Of a stretch of DNA of 64,000 nucleotides, positions 48,840 through 58,813 are shown piece after piece; within the stretch, counting starts at the first letter, position 1, and the number at the start of each line of letters is the position of its first letter. The notes below the pieces were generated by a model, which had not been told where the DNA came from, did not search any database, and saw only the letters and a list, made by a program, of their open reading frames with translations. Source of the DNA: Glaciecola siphonariae (GTDB lineage: Bacteria > Pseudomonadota > Gammaproteobacteria > Enterobacterales > Alteromonadaceae). A program made the translations under genes and the position numbers. Location: positions 1,922,001 to 1,986,000 of the forward strand of contig NZ_JBHSGU010000002.1 in assembly GCF_042652645.1 (NCBI RefSeq), in the 5' to 3' direction.

Positions 48840-51800
48840 ATGAAATCACTTGCCATAGGCCTTCTGCTTGCAGCCTCGAGCGCAGCGCTGGCCTCCCCTC
48901 TTATATTACAACCGGAACTTAGCCCTAAAGGCGACGCCATCGCTTTTTCTTATCAGGGCGATATATGGACCGTAAATGCCGACGGCGGTCGCGCAAACCG
49001 ACTGACCATTCATGAAGGTTATGAAAGCCGACCGGTCTGGTCAAAAGACGCTAGCACGCTAGCGTTTAGCAGCGACCGGTTTGGCAATGATGATGTATTT
49101 GTCATGCCTAAAGACGGTGGTACCCCAAAGCGCCTGAGCTATCATTCTGCAAACGACCGAGTTATCAGTTTTACCCACAACAATGAGGTGTTATTTAACA
49201 GTCGGCGTACCTATGCTCAAGTGGAACGAGAGTGGGAAGTATTAAGCGTTAGCACTAGCGGCAATCAAACCGAGTCGCGCTTCATGGATGCCTTAGGTTT
49301 TGATGCTGTGGTGTCGCCCGACGGCAGTAAAATTGCCTTTGTGCGCGGTACTTGCCGCATATCTCGAGAAGCCTACCGCGGACCTGCTAATCGTGATATT
49401 TGGATATATGACATAGAAAAAGACAGCTACAAACAGCTAACTACCTTTAATGGTAATGACTTTATGCCCAAGTGGGAGAGCAACGACAGCCTTTATTTTA
49501 TCTCTGCTCGCTCTGGCAAATACAACGTCCACAAGGCTGATTTGAATGGAGACATTGATCAGGTCACCATACAAAGCGATTTTGGCGTAAATCACTTTAG
49601 TATTAACTCAGACGCATCAAAATTGGTGTATCAAGCCGGCGATAGCGTGTTTTCATTTGACCCGACAACGCAAAATAAAAAACCGCTTAATATTGACGTT
49701 AACAGCGATTTTAGGTTTGACCCCGTGGTTGCTAAAACCATGACGAACAAGGTCGATGAATATGCCGTTTCGCCCAACGGCAAGCTGAGCGCGTACGTTA
49801 TTCGAGGCGACATTTATGTTACTCGCAACGACAAGGAAGATAAACGCAGTGTGGCTCTATCTACAGGCCCAGCACGTGACCGCGATATTGCTTGGTTAAA
49901 CGATGACTCACTGGTGTTTGTATCTGACCGCGAGGGGCAAAACGATCTTTATTTATTGCGCTCTGGCGATAGCAAACAAGCTAACTTATTTGCTTCGCTC
50001 AAACATGACGTTGTGCGTATAAGCGACACCCCCGAAGAAGAATTTGATCCGGTCATATCGCCTGATGGCAAAAAAATTGCCTATCGCCAAGACAGGGGCA
50101 TGTTAGTTAGCGCAGACATTACTGAACAAGGTAGTTTGAGTAATCAGGTGACCTTATTAGATGGTTGGGATATTCCTTCAAAAGTGTCTTGGTCGCCCGA
50201 CAGCGTCTGGCTTGCTTACTCTCTGCAAGATTTAAATTTTAATGAAGAGGTCTACATTCACGCTGCGGATAATTCTCGCAAGCCGGTAAATGTTAGCATG
50301 CACCCCAAATACGATAGCAATCCAGTTTGGAGCCCTGATGGGTCGAAATTGGGCTTTGTGTCAATGCGTAACAACGGCGACTTTGACGTATGGTTTGCCT
50401 GGCTGAAAAAGGAAGACTGGCAGCGCTCAAAAGAAGAGTGGCGACGCATTGAGCTTGACGATGACAAGCCAAAAAACAAAAAATCTGATGACGAAAACAA
50501 AAGTGATAAAAACGAAGACTCACCAGACACAAAAGAGGAGCAGATAGCCGCCATTGAAATTGACTTTGACGGCATTTATCAGCGCCTAGAACAAGTCACC
50601 TCTTTTACTGGGAATGAAACACAAATGCTCTTTAGTAAAGACGGTGAGCATGTTTACTACACCACCGGCGGCGCTGGACGACAAAACTTCAAGGTTGAGC
50701 GCAATCTTTATAAGATTAAGTGGGACGGTGAAGACAAAAAGACCCTGATTGGTAAAGATAAACAACCCGGTCAGTTAGCGCTAGATGAAAGCGGCAAGCA
50801 CCTGTTTACCTTACTAGATAGTGGTCAGATTAATCGCATCGACACTAAAAATGACAAGGTCGAAGCCCTTAATGTTAGTTCTCGGATGAATATCAACTAT
50901 GCCCAAGAGCGCGCGCAAATATTCGATGAGGGCTGGCGGGCGCTAAATGCTGGTTTTTACGATCCTCAATTTCATGGTCGTGACTGGCAGGCATTGCGTG
51001 ATAAATATCGTCCGATTGCACTGAAAGCCTCAACAAAAGAAGATTTCCAGTACATTTTTAATTTGATGCTAGGACAGCTTAATGCCAGTCATATGGGCAT
51101 GGCACGAGGCGAAAACCAAAAGCAAACACAATCGCAAAAAACCGGCTTATTGGGCATTGAAGGACAACAGCACAGTAACGGCTTTGAGGTGCTGTCGGTG
51201 CTGGCGCAAAGCCCAGCTGATAGAGTGGAAAGCACGCTTAAAGAAGGCGATGTGATTGTGGCGGTAAATCAGCAAAGCACCGTGAATACAAATTTCTACA
51301 GCCTGCTTAGCGATTCGATTAACACGCCGGTATTGCTCAATGTTAAGCGCGATAATAAGGATATAGAGTTGGTCATTTGGCCCACCGCATCGTTAAGCAG
51401 TGAACTCTACGACGACTGGGTCAATGAGCGCAGACGCATGACCGACAAACTATCAAAGGGCAGGCTTGGGTATTTGCATATACGCGGCATGAACTGGAGC
51501 AGTTTTGAACGCTTTGAGCGAGAGCTCATGGCGGCAGGTTATGGTAAAGACGGCATTGTCATTGACGTTAGATATAACGGCGGTGGCTGGACAACCGACT
51601 ACCTAATGACGGTGCTAAGCGTTAAGCAGCACGCCTATACTATTCCGCGCGGCGCTACCGATGACATTGTTAAACACCACAGTAAGTTTAAACACACCTA
51701 TCCCTTTGCCGAACGCTTACCGCTATCGGCTTGGACCAAGCCGTCGATTGCCATGAGCAACGAAAATAGCTATTCAAATGCTGAGATTTTCTCACATGCA

Positions 51801-52058
51801 TATAAAGCACTAGGCATTGGTAAACTTGTAGGTCGGCCCACTTTCGGCGCGGTGATCAGTACCGGAGGCTACGGCTTGGTAGATGGCTCATTTGTGCGAA
51901 TGCCCTTCAGAGGATGGTGGGTAAAAGAAACCGGTGAGAATATGGAGCGCGTGCCGGCAACACCCGATATCGAAGTATTCAATCCACCGGCTTATAAAGC
52001 CAAGGGTGTCGACCCTCAATTAGAAAGAGCGGTAAAGGAATTACTTAAAGACATTTAA
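48840..52058 (+). CDS. Tricorn-like S41 family protease, secreted
   Basis: A 1072-residue exported protein. Signal peptide 1-18 (LLAASSAALA) precedes two propeller regions: residues about 20-330, and about 330-620 interrupted by a K/E/D-rich spacer (505-565). Then come a tricorn C1 helical part (about 685-760), a PDZ domain (about 765-850) and the S41 serine protease fold with RYNGGGWTTDYL and NENSYSNAEIF (nucleophile serine near 977-979). This order is that of tricorn protease homologues. It should degrade peptides to short fragments, here outside the cytoplasm. It is separated from the amidohydrolase gene by a terminator, so is expressed from its own promoter. Confidence 0.92.
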   Translation: MKSLAIGLLLAASSAALASPLILQPELSPKGDAIAFSYQGDIWTVNADGGRANRLTIHEGYESRPVWSKDASTLAFSSDRFGNDDVFVMPKDGGTPKRLSYHSANDRVISFTHNNEVLFNSRRTYAQVEREWEVLSVSTSGNQTESRFMDALGFDAVVSPDGSKIAFVRGTCRISREAYRGPANRDIWIYDIEKDSYKQLTTFNGNDFMPKWESNDSLYFISARSGKYNVHKADLNGDIDQVTIQSDFGVNHFSINSDASKLVYQAGDSVFSFDPTTQNKKPLNIDVNSDFRFDPVVAKTMTNKVDEYAVSPNGKLSAYVIRGDIYVTRNDKEDKRSVALSTGPARDRDIAWLNDDSLVFVSDREGQNDLYLLRSGDSKQANLFASLKHDVVRISDTPEEEFDPVISPDGKKIAYRQDRGMLVSADITEQGSLSNQVTLLDGWDIPSKVSWSPDSVWLAYSLQDLNFNEEVYIHAADNSRKPVNVSMHPKYDSNPVWSPDGSKLGFVSMRNNGDFDVWFAWLKKEDWQRSKEEWRRIELDDDKPKNKKSDDENKSDKNEDSPDTKEEQIAAIEIDFDGIYQRLEQVTSFTGNETQMLFSKDGEHVYYTTGGAGRQNFKVERNLYKIKWDGEDKKTLIGKDKQPGQLALDESGKHLFTLLDSGQINRIDTKNDKVEALNVSSRMNINYAQERAQIFDEGWRALNAGFYDPQFHGRDWQALRDKYRPIALKASTKEDFQYIFNLMLGQLNASHMGMARGENQKQTQSQKTGLLGIEGQQHSNGFEVLSVLAQSPADRVESTLKEGDVIVAVNQQSTVNTNFYSLLSDSINTPVLLNVKRDNKDIELVIWPTASLSSELYDDWVNERRRMTDKLSKGRLGYLHIRGMNWSSFERFERELMAAGYGKDGIVIDVRYNGGGWTTDYLMTVLSVKQHAYTIPRGATDDIVKHHSKFKHTYPFAERLPLSAWTKPSIAMSNENSYSNAEIFSHAYKALGIGKLVGRPTFGAVISTGGYGLVDGSFVRMPFRGWWVKETGENMERVPATPDIEVFNPPAYKAKGVDPQLERAVKELLKDI

Positions 52059-52076
52059 CTCTTTTCAACAACAATC

Positions 52077-52100
52077 AAACCGCCCATGCCTGGGCGGTTT
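52077..52100 (+). terminator. Rho-independent terminator of the tricorn-like gene
   Basis: Perfect 10-bp stem AAACCGCCCA / TGGGCGGTTT with a 4-base loop, 18 bases after the stop. Confidence 0.85.
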
Positions 52101-52237
52101 GCTAATCATTGCTAAGCAATCCTTCATGTTGTGCCTTAAATAGCATCATTGACCCTAGATTAAACATATTGCGCTAGCAGCCGTTAACGTCTTTATGTTG
52201 TGTTCTCTTTCAACCGTTCTGACTTAAGCAGAAGGCT

Positions 52238-54769
52238 ATGCTGACAAGCGAAATTATATCGTTTTATTTTTCTGCCTCCATTGGCATCAACGCGCTGTGC
52301 GCGGCTGTGTTGCTGTCGTCAGGCCTTAAAGAACAAAGAGGGCTATTCAAAGCACTGTTTTTTACCTGCCTTATTTCAATTGCTAGCCAATACGCTACTT
52401 GGCAGTATCACAGTGCCATCGACTTGGCATCAGCGCTGTATTGGCTGCGTATGCAAACCTCGCTTGTTATCTTGGGATTACCCACCTTTTGCATGGCCTT
52501 TGTTATTTGGAGCAGGCAAAAAATACCAAATTGGGCAACTTGGCTTCTTTGGCTGGTGGGCATTGGTTTTTGCATTTTTAATATGCTGGCTGAACATACT
52601 TTAAGGTTTTCGGGTGACGTCGAACTGATTCGTTACACTTTATTTAACGGCGAGCAAGCGTCGCGCCTTATTGGCTCACGTTCATTGGGCATTCAATTCT
52701 ACTTAATCTACGGCATCGCGGTTTTGTTAGTGCTGGTGGGTTTGTCTGCCAAACTGCTGCGCGTCAAACGCTATACGCTAGGCGCTTTGCTCATTAGCAT
52801 TTTGCTTTTACAGCTTATTACCGCGCTCATGAGTGCAAAGATTGACAACGGCGAACTCAATATGATTTACCTAGGCGGACTGCCCTTTACGGTGTTAAAT
52901 TTTGTTGCATGCATTAGCATATCGGCATCTTTAAATCGCAAGAGTAAATCGCTCAGACAAGAAATTGACGCGCGTGGCAATTTAGAGATGGTGCTCTCGG
53001 GCATAGCAAAAGGTGCTCTGAGTAAGCATGGAACCGAGTTTTTTGCGCAAATGATGAAAGAATTGCAAAAGCTAAGCGGATGCAAAGTGGCGTATATTTC
53101 ACTGTTTAACGAGCATGATGCATACATTACGACCACCGTTGTCATGCATGAAAACCGCATGCTTGATAACTACACCTATCGATTGTCGGATGTCCCGCAA
53201 GAACTCGTTTCTACCGACAAATGCTTACTTCTTCACGACGATTTTGCCGCAAAATACCCGCAAATAGAATATTTTAAAATGGCAAAGGCGAAAAGCTATT
53301 TAAATGCGCCCATGACCGACAAAAACGGCAAACCAATGGGCAATATTGTGATGTTGTTCGACCAAAAGGTCAGCGACGAACTTACCCTGCTACAAACAAT
53401 GGATATATTCAGGTCTCGCGCGGCCGCTGAAATTCAGCGCAATATGTTGGAAAGCCAGCTTCATAAAATGGCCTACTTTGACTACCAAACGCAACTGCCC
53501 AACATCACCAAGCTACATGAAAAAATAGCAGCAGCATTTGACGCTAGCACCCAAAGCGATAATCAGTCTATTTTAATCGTTTTTGACCTCAATCATTTTA
53601 ATGAAATTAACCAAGATTATGGCTTTGAAGCGGCTGAGGCCTGTATACGAGAATTGGGAAATCGCCTGTCGAGCTATGCTAATAAAGATATCTTTATTGC
53701 GCGTTCAGGCGGTGATGAATTTTCGGTCTTAATTGAAGAAGTCGCCATGCTAGCCGACGGCATCGCTCGGCTACATTGGGATGCCATAAGAGCAAAAGTA
53801 GAGCAGGAGTTTTGTGTTGAAGGTAGAGTCATTAAGCTTTCAGCCTCTGCTGGAGCCGTTATTTTTCCGGAACAAATCAACAAAGCACATGAAGTAAAAC
53901 GTTGCGCCGAAATCGCGTTGGCAAAAGCAAAGCACAGCAGAGGCGATACGCTTGAGGTGTTTGATGTGACGCTCCTTGAGGAAAACAATCGCAAGCGCGC
54001 CATTGAGTCTCTACTACACCAGGCAATTGAACAAGACAAAGAACTCTTTCCTGTCTATCAACCTAAAGTCGATGCCCAAGGCCGGCTGATTGGCGCAGAA
54101 GTTTTATGTCGCTGGATAAGCGCAGAAGTGGGCTTTGTGCCGCCCGACGAATTTATCGCTATGGCAGAAAACAGTGGCTCAATAAACAAGTTGGGGTTTT
54201 GGATGGTGCGAAAAGTATGTGAGCATCTGCACGACTGGCAAAAACGAGGACTCACTATACCCAGTCGGGTCGCAATCAATGTAAGCGCTGTACAACTGGT
54301 ACAAAAAGACTTTGTAGAGGACTTTATCGCAATCTTAGACCACTACGAAATTTCGCCTGCTCAGGTTGAAATTGAGCTTACCGAATCAGGCCTTTTAACC
54401 AATATTGATGGCTGTATTGAAAAGCTAAATGCGCTTCGTGAAACAGGGTTGACTATCGCCCTTGACGATTTCGGCACCGGCTACTCATCGCTTTCATACT
54501 TAAAAGACCTACCTCTTGACGTATTAAAAATCGACCGCTCATTTGTTAACGTCATTGAAGAGAAAAAGGCCAGTGAGCTGGCTCGCTCAATCATAACCAT
54601 CGCTCATCATATGTCTTTAGACGTGGTTGCCGAGGGCGTTGAAGAGCCTAGCCAAGTAAACACACTTGCACACATGGGTTGCGCTATCTTCCAGGGCTAT
54701 CATTTTGCAAAACCTATGAAGGCAGATGAGTTTTATCAGTGGGCCATAGATAATGCAAAGCCTTGTTGA
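52238..54769 (+). CDS. Membrane GGDEF-EAL protein, c-di-GMP turnover
   Basis: An 843-residue protein with seven N-terminal transmembrane helices (about 8-230), a GAF-like segment (about 250-400), a GGDEF domain with an intact RSGGDEF motif near 490, and an EAL domain (about 595-835). The EAL motif reads EVLCRW, but downstream catalytic motifs are complete: NVSAVQL, ELTESGL, DDFGTGYSSLSYL, KIDRSFV and EGVEEP. Both synthesis and hydrolysis of c-di-GMP are possible; the valine in EVL is a common tolerated change. The membrane part resembles the sensory 7TM unit of histidine kinases. It is transcribed alone, with a terminator. Confidence 0.93.
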   Translation: MLTSEIISFYFSASIGINALCAAVLLSSGLKEQRGLFKALFFTCLISIASQYATWQYHSAIDLASALYWLRMQTSLVILGLPTFCMAFVIWSRQKIPNWATWLLWLVGIGFCIFNMLAEHTLRFSGDVELIRYTLFNGEQASRLIGSRSLGIQFYLIYGIAVLLVLVGLSAKLLRVKRYTLGALLISILLLQLITALMSAKIDNGELNMIYLGGLPFTVLNFVACISISASLNRKSKSLRQEIDARGNLEMVLSGIAKGALSKHGTEFFAQMMKELQKLSGCKVAYISLFNEHDAYITTTVVMHENRMLDNYTYRLSDVPQELVSTDKCLLLHDDFAAKYPQIEYFKMAKAKSYLNAPMTDKNGKPMGNIVMLFDQKVSDELTLLQTMDIFRSRAAAEIQRNMLESQLHKMAYFDYQTQLPNITKLHEKIAAAFDASTQSDNQSILIVFDLNHFNEINQDYGFEAAEACIRELGNRLSSYANKDIFIARSGGDEFSVLIEEVAMLADGIARLHWDAIRAKVEQEFCVEGRVIKLSASAGAVIFPEQINKAHEVKRCAEIALAKAKHSRGDTLEVFDVTLLEENNRKRAIESLLHQAIEQDKELFPVYQPKVDAQGRLIGAEVLCRWISAEVGFVPPDEFIAMAENSGSINKLGFWMVRKVCEHLHDWQKRGLTIPSRVAINVSAVQLVQKDFVEDFIAILDHYEISPAQVEIELTESGLLTNIDGCIEKLNALRETGLTIALDDFGTGYSSLSYLKDLPLDVLKIDRSFVNVIEEKKASELARSIITIAHHMSLDVVAEGVEEPSQVNTLAHMGCAIFQGYHFAKPMKADEFYQWAIDNAKPC

Positions 54770-54808
54770 TTTGATTTTAGGTACTACAGCTTAGGTTGAG
54801 CTCTTTTA

Positions 54809-54840
54809 AAAAAGACATCACAATGAAGAGATGTCTTTTT
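54809..54840 (+). terminator. Rho-independent terminator of the GGDEF-EAL gene
   Basis: Perfect 11-bp stem AAAAAGACATC / GATGTCTTTTT, T-rich at its end, about 40 bases after the stop. Confidence 0.85.
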
Positions 54841-55027
54841 TATACCCACCGCACTTTTTTAGCTCCCCTTTCCCTTGAGTCTTTGTTGCATCAACGCCGC
54901 TATATTAATCGTAATGTACTATTCCCCTGTCCCAAAATGACGACGGCTTGACTCAATTGTGACTGCTGCCTGTTTGGCTTGGCTCTAATCTGGGCACTCA
55001 TCAATTCGCTACAGAGACAAACAAAGC

Positions 55028-56287
55028 ATGCAACAAGACAGCAGTTTATATCGACAAGAAGCGTGGCAGGCGCTCACCTTGCAGCAGCACGGCAGAGCAC
55101 TTTTATTGCCAAGCTTCAATGCTTGGCTAATTAGTCTGGCATTAATTGCATGGGTAATATTTGCGCTATTTGTGCTCAATACCCATTCATTTAAAGAAAA
55201 AGCCACGGTAAGCGGATACCTTAGCCACGCAGTTCCGAGCCTATCGGTTGTCCCAAAAGAGGGGCTTGGCCTAATCACGCAGGTGCATGTAAAAAATGGC
55301 CAACATGTTGAAAAAGGTGAGCGCTTACTGACGATTCAACGTCCGAATAAAATAGTCACCGACACCTCTTTGGTGCAGTCACAGCTCAATACACTGAACC
55401 GACATCTCGCGGTATTAGAAGACGCAAAAGCCCAAAGCCTTGAGCAAATTCAACAAGAGCAGCAGTTTGTTGCGCAAGAACTCTTGCTTAACGAGCGACA
55501 GGCGGCGTCATTGCATACACAAGTGCAGTTTATTAGTCAGCGCATTGCGATGAGTGAGCAGCATCTTAAAAAGCTGCAAGTACTTGTTGATAGCAAAAGC
55601 CTTAGCCAAGATGCGTTTGATAATGCTGCACATTCACTGCTTGGTCTTCGTCAGCAGGCATCAGCTTTAGATCAGCAGCTCACCGATAACGCTATTCGTA
55701 CCATTCAGCTTAGCGCCCAGCAGGCACGTCTGGTAGAACAAAAAACGCAGCAGGGTCTTGAAACTCAGCTAACTCAACTGCCCATTGTGCGCCAAGTTGA
55801 CGAGCTCAATACCCAGCACGCTTATACCCTGTACGCAGCGCGCTCTGGCATCGTGAGCAACTTACATGCGCAAGTAGGAGATGACATTTCAGGTTTTCCT
55901 GTATTAATGAAGCTGTCTCAAACCAAAGACTCGTTAAAACTGCACCTCGCTGTGCCCACATCGGCGGCAGGCTTTTTAAAAACTCAGCAGCCCATTCGTG
56001 TACGCCTCGATGCTTTTGCTCATCAAAAGTACGGCACGCTGAGCGCTACTATCACCCAAATTGCCAGCAGTATCACTTTGCCGAATGAAAGTAAGGCGCA
56101 TGCAATTAGTGTTCAGCAGCCTGTATTCATGGTCGAGGCGGGGCTCGCACAGAGCCATATTATCGCAAAAGGCGAAGCCATTAGCCTCAAGGAAGGCATG
56201 ACGGTGCAGGCCGACGTTATTTTGTCTGAGCGCACACTCATGCAATGGCTTTTGTCTCCTCTGTATAGTTTAAAAGGAAGTATCTAA
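55028..56287 (+). CDS. HlyD-family adaptor of a peptide exporter
   Basis: A 419-residue membrane-fusion protein. One N-terminal transmembrane helix (about 30-50) is followed by a lipoyl-like half (VPKEGLGLITQVHVKNGQHVEKGERLLTI), a long coiled coil (about 112-240), the second lipoyl half (YAARSGIVSNLHAQVGDDIS) and a beta-barrel part. It bridges the C39 ABC transporter that follows to an outer-membrane channel. The family resemblance is to CvaA-type adaptors of bacteriocin export. Its last A is the first base of the next gene's ATG. The ribosome site is weak. No TolC-like gene is adjacent; tolC lies 18.8 kb upstream. Confidence 0.92.
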   Translation: MQQDSSLYRQEAWQALTLQQHGRALLLPSFNAWLISLALIAWVIFALFVLNTHSFKEKATVSGYLSHAVPSLSVVPKEGLGLITQVHVKNGQHVEKGERLLTIQRPNKIVTDTSLVQSQLNTLNRHLAVLEDAKAQSLEQIQQEQQFVAQELLLNERQAASLHTQVQFISQRIAMSEQHLKKLQVLVDSKSLSQDAFDNAAHSLLGLRQQASALDQQLTDNAIRTIQLSAQQARLVEQKTQQGLETQLTQLPIVRQVDELNTQHAYTLYAARSGIVSNLHAQVGDDISGFPVLMKLSQTKDSLKLHLAVPTSAAGFLKTQQPIRVRLDAFAHQKYGTLSATITQIASSITLPNESKAHAISVQQPVFMVEAGLAQSHIIAKGEAISLKEGMTVQADVILSERTLMQWLLSPLYSLKGSI

Positions 56288-58506
56288 TGCACACGCAAAG
56301 CGCCCAGCACACCCATTTATTCGAAAAACTCTCACTACGCACCTTTAAACGTTTACGGCTTGTGATGCAAAACGAGGCAAACGAATGCGGCATGGCTTGT
56401 CTCACCATGATTGCGAACTATCACGGCAATGGCATTAGCCTGTCTAAGCTACGTTTGGACTTAAATAACGATGGCCAAGGAGTGAACCTCAAAACAATCA
56501 TAGAGCAGGCCGCGCGCATTGGTATGTCTTCGCGCGCATTAAAAGTCCCCCTTGAAGAGCTAAATCAGCTACAAACGCCGGCGATTTTACATTGGAATTT
56601 TTCGCATTTTGTTGTGCTAAAAAAAATGACCTCAAAAGGCGCTTATATTGCCGACCCAGCGCTGGGCATGCGCTTTATCAACATGCAGGAACTCAGCCAA
56701 AGTTTTACCGGCGTAGCGCTTGAGCTCATGCCTAATCAGGATTTCACTCAGGTAAAAGCCGACGTTGGGCTGCGTTTACGCGATTTTGCTAAAAACGCTG
56801 TGGGCATAAAGCGCCAGCTTTTACTTTTATTAGGCTTGTCTTTAATGCTGCAGCTTTTCGCCATTGTTAGCCCCTTTTACATGCAAACCGTGGTAGATGA
56901 GGTGCTTATAAAAGCCGACGAAGCCCTGCTAACCGCCCTAGCGATTGGGTTTGCACTGGTGCTGTGTATCGACACCGCCACGCAATTTTTGCGCGAGCGC
57001 TTAATGCTTGTATTTTCCATGCGCTTTAGTTTGTTTCTATCGTCGAGCGTATTTTCGCACTTACTTTCGCTGCCTATTCCCTATTTCATTCGCCGGCACA
57101 TGGGCGATATTGTAAGCCGTTTTGATTCAGTGCAGCATATCCGAGAATTGATCACCTCAGGCATTATCACCGCCATAATCGACGGCCTCATGGCCCTGAT
57201 CACCCTAGCTGTTATGCTCGCATATTCTGTAAAGCTTACCCTCGTAGTGATAGCTCTTGTGCTTGCCTACAGTCTGCTTCGTTGGATATTTTTTTACCCG
57301 GTTCGGCGTTTAAATAACGAAACGCTGCACGCAGAAGCAGAGCAGCAAAGCTATTTTATGCAAAGTGTGCGCGCCATTCGTACGCTCAAGCTCAGCAATT
57401 CAACCGTGTCATCGCATGCTAAATGGCTCGATAAACTCAGCATTGCAATGAACAAACGCATTGCCCAAGCAAAGTGGAATATACGGTTTACCACCATCAA
57501 TAAAGTCTTATTTGGTATCGAAAATCTCGTTGTGGTGTATCTAGCAGCTCTTTTGGTGCTAGAACAAAGTATGAGTGTGGGAATGCTCTTTGCCTTTGTG
57601 AGTTATAAAACCCGCTTTGTAGACGCCATGAGCAGTCTAATTGGAAAATGGATTGAATTTAAGATGTTGAGTGTGCATTTGAATCGGGTGGCTGACATAT
57701 TGCTCAGCGCGCCCGAGCAAAGCAATGTGCTTGCAGGGCGACAGAACATGCAAATTACCCATACGGCAAAGCAAGTGTCGGCGCACTTTGAGCAGGCTCA
57801 CAGCGCGCCTGAGTTACCGCAAAATGTCGGTTCACGCGCTCACGTCAGCGTTAACAATCTCGCGTTTAGTTATGGTGACGATATGCCCGCTATATTCGAG
57901 AATGTAAGTTTTGAATTAGCACATGGGCAGAGCCTAGCCATTGTTGGGCAAAGTGGCTGCGGTAAATCTACCTTACTCAACTGCTTGCTAGGTTTACTTA
58001 AACCACTTAACGGCGAAATCATCATTGATGGGCAGATACTTACCCCAGACAATCGCAGCGCGCATCACATTGGCGCAGTATTGCAAGACGACCAGTTGTT
58101 AACCGGCAGCGTGCTAGAAAACATCAGTCAGTTTGATGAACAACTGGATTTGGAGCGCGCAGTACGCTGTGCGCACATCGCATGCATTCACGAGGATATC
58201 ATGGGCATGACGATGCAGTATCAAAGCACCATCGGCGACATGGGAGACAGCCTAAGTGGTGGTCAAAAGCAGCGCTTGCTTATTGCCAGAGCGCTCTATC
58301 AACAGCCCAAAATACTTTTGCTCGACGAGGCGAGCAGCCATTTAGACGGCGAAACTGAGAAACGCCTTAACGAGCACTTAAAACACCTCGATATTACCAA
58401 AATTATGATTGCGCATCGTCAAGAAACCATTGCCAGTGCGCAGCATATTATCAAGCTGACAAAGAGCGGGATTGAACACATCAATCAGCCGCAGTTAATC
58501 AGCTAA
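56287..58506 (+). CDS. C39-peptidase ABC transporter (double-glycine peptide exporter)
   Basis: A 739-residue inner-membrane protein of the PCAT type. The N-terminal C39 cysteine protease has Q28, C34 (QNEANECGMACL), H107 (HWNFSHFVVL) and D123 (DPALG), the complete catalytic set, and should cut leader peptides after double glycine. About six transmembrane helices lie at about 175-465. The ABC domain has Walker A GQSGCGKST (about 554-562), signature LSGGQ (about 655) and Walker B ILLLDEAS. It should export small peptides after leader removal. The gene overlaps the adaptor gene by one base. Confidence 0.95.
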   Translation: MHTQSAQHTHLFEKLSLRTFKRLRLVMQNEANECGMACLTMIANYHGNGISLSKLRLDLNNDGQGVNLKTIIEQAARIGMSSRALKVPLEELNQLQTPAILHWNFSHFVVLKKMTSKGAYIADPALGMRFINMQELSQSFTGVALELMPNQDFTQVKADVGLRLRDFAKNAVGIKRQLLLLLGLSLMLQLFAIVSPFYMQTVVDEVLIKADEALLTALAIGFALVLCIDTATQFLRERLMLVFSMRFSLFLSSSVFSHLLSLPIPYFIRRHMGDIVSRFDSVQHIRELITSGIITAIIDGLMALITLAVMLAYSVKLTLVVIALVLAYSLLRWIFFYPVRRLNNETLHAEAEQQSYFMQSVRAIRTLKLSNSTVSSHAKWLDKLSIAMNKRIAQAKWNIRFTTINKVLFGIENLVVVYLAALLVLEQSMSVGMLFAFVSYKTRFVDAMSSLIGKWIEFKMLSVHLNRVADILLSAPEQSNVLAGRQNMQITHTAKQVSAHFEQAHSAPELPQNVGSRAHVSVNNLAFSYGDDMPAIFENVSFELAHGQSLAIVGQSGCGKSTLLNCLLGLLKPLNGEIIIDGQILTPDNRSAHHIGAVLQDDQLLTGSVLENISQFDEQLDLERAVRCAHIACIHEDIMGMTMQYQSTIGDMGDSLSGGQKQRLLIARALYQQPKILLLDEASSHLDGETEKRLNEHLKHLDITKIMIAHRQETIASAQHIIKLTKSGIEHINQPQLIS

Positions 58507-58541
58507 CCCACCCTCAATATATGACACATAAGGAGATATTT

Positions 58542-58763
58542 ATGTCATTTTTTTACCACAGTGAAGTTCTATCTAAACGTGAAAAGCAAATCGCAGAGAA
58601 AATCTTGGAAGGCTTGCCAAACAAGGTCATTGGCGCCGAGCTTTTTATTAGCGAGCGTACGGTCAAGTTCCATTGCCATAATATCTATCGTAAGTTAGAT
58701 ATTCGCAGCCGTCATGCCTTAGTGGCAAAATATTACAGAGACATGGCGGGTAGTTTTGCCTGA
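58542..58763 (+). CDS. LuxR-type helix-turn-helix mini-regulator
   Basis: A 73-residue protein that is almost only a GerE/LuxR DNA-binding domain: LSKREKQIAEKILEGLPNKV, then GAELFISERTVKFHCHNIYRKLDIRSR. There is no receiver or autoinducer domain, so it is of the GerE-like stand-alone class. The ATG at 58542 has AGGAG six bases upstream; the ATG at 58521 has none. It follows the exporter gene by 35 bp and is probably in the same operon, where it may control export or a remote precursor gene. Confidence 0.9.
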   Translation: MSFFYHSEVLSKREKQIAEKILEGLPNKVIGAELFISERTVKFHCHNIYRKLDIRSRHALVAKYYRDMAGSFA

Positions 58764-58781
58764 CTTATCTATTGCCAACGC

Positions 58782-58813
58782 TAGCCACCTTGTCACAATT
58801 AGCAAGGTGGCTA
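58782..58813. terminator. Stem-loop between the LuxR-type gene and tamB
   Basis: Perfect 11-bp stem TAGCCACCTTG / CAAGGTGGCTA with a 10-base loop, lying between convergent genes and including the tamB stop. There is no T run, so it may stabilise transcript ends rather than terminate. Confidence 0.5.

Noticed and set aside
54770..55027. Double-glycine peptide precursor upstream of the exporter
   Set aside because: I read all frames and saw no short frame with a leader of the L-S-x-x-E-L-x-x-I-x-GG type.
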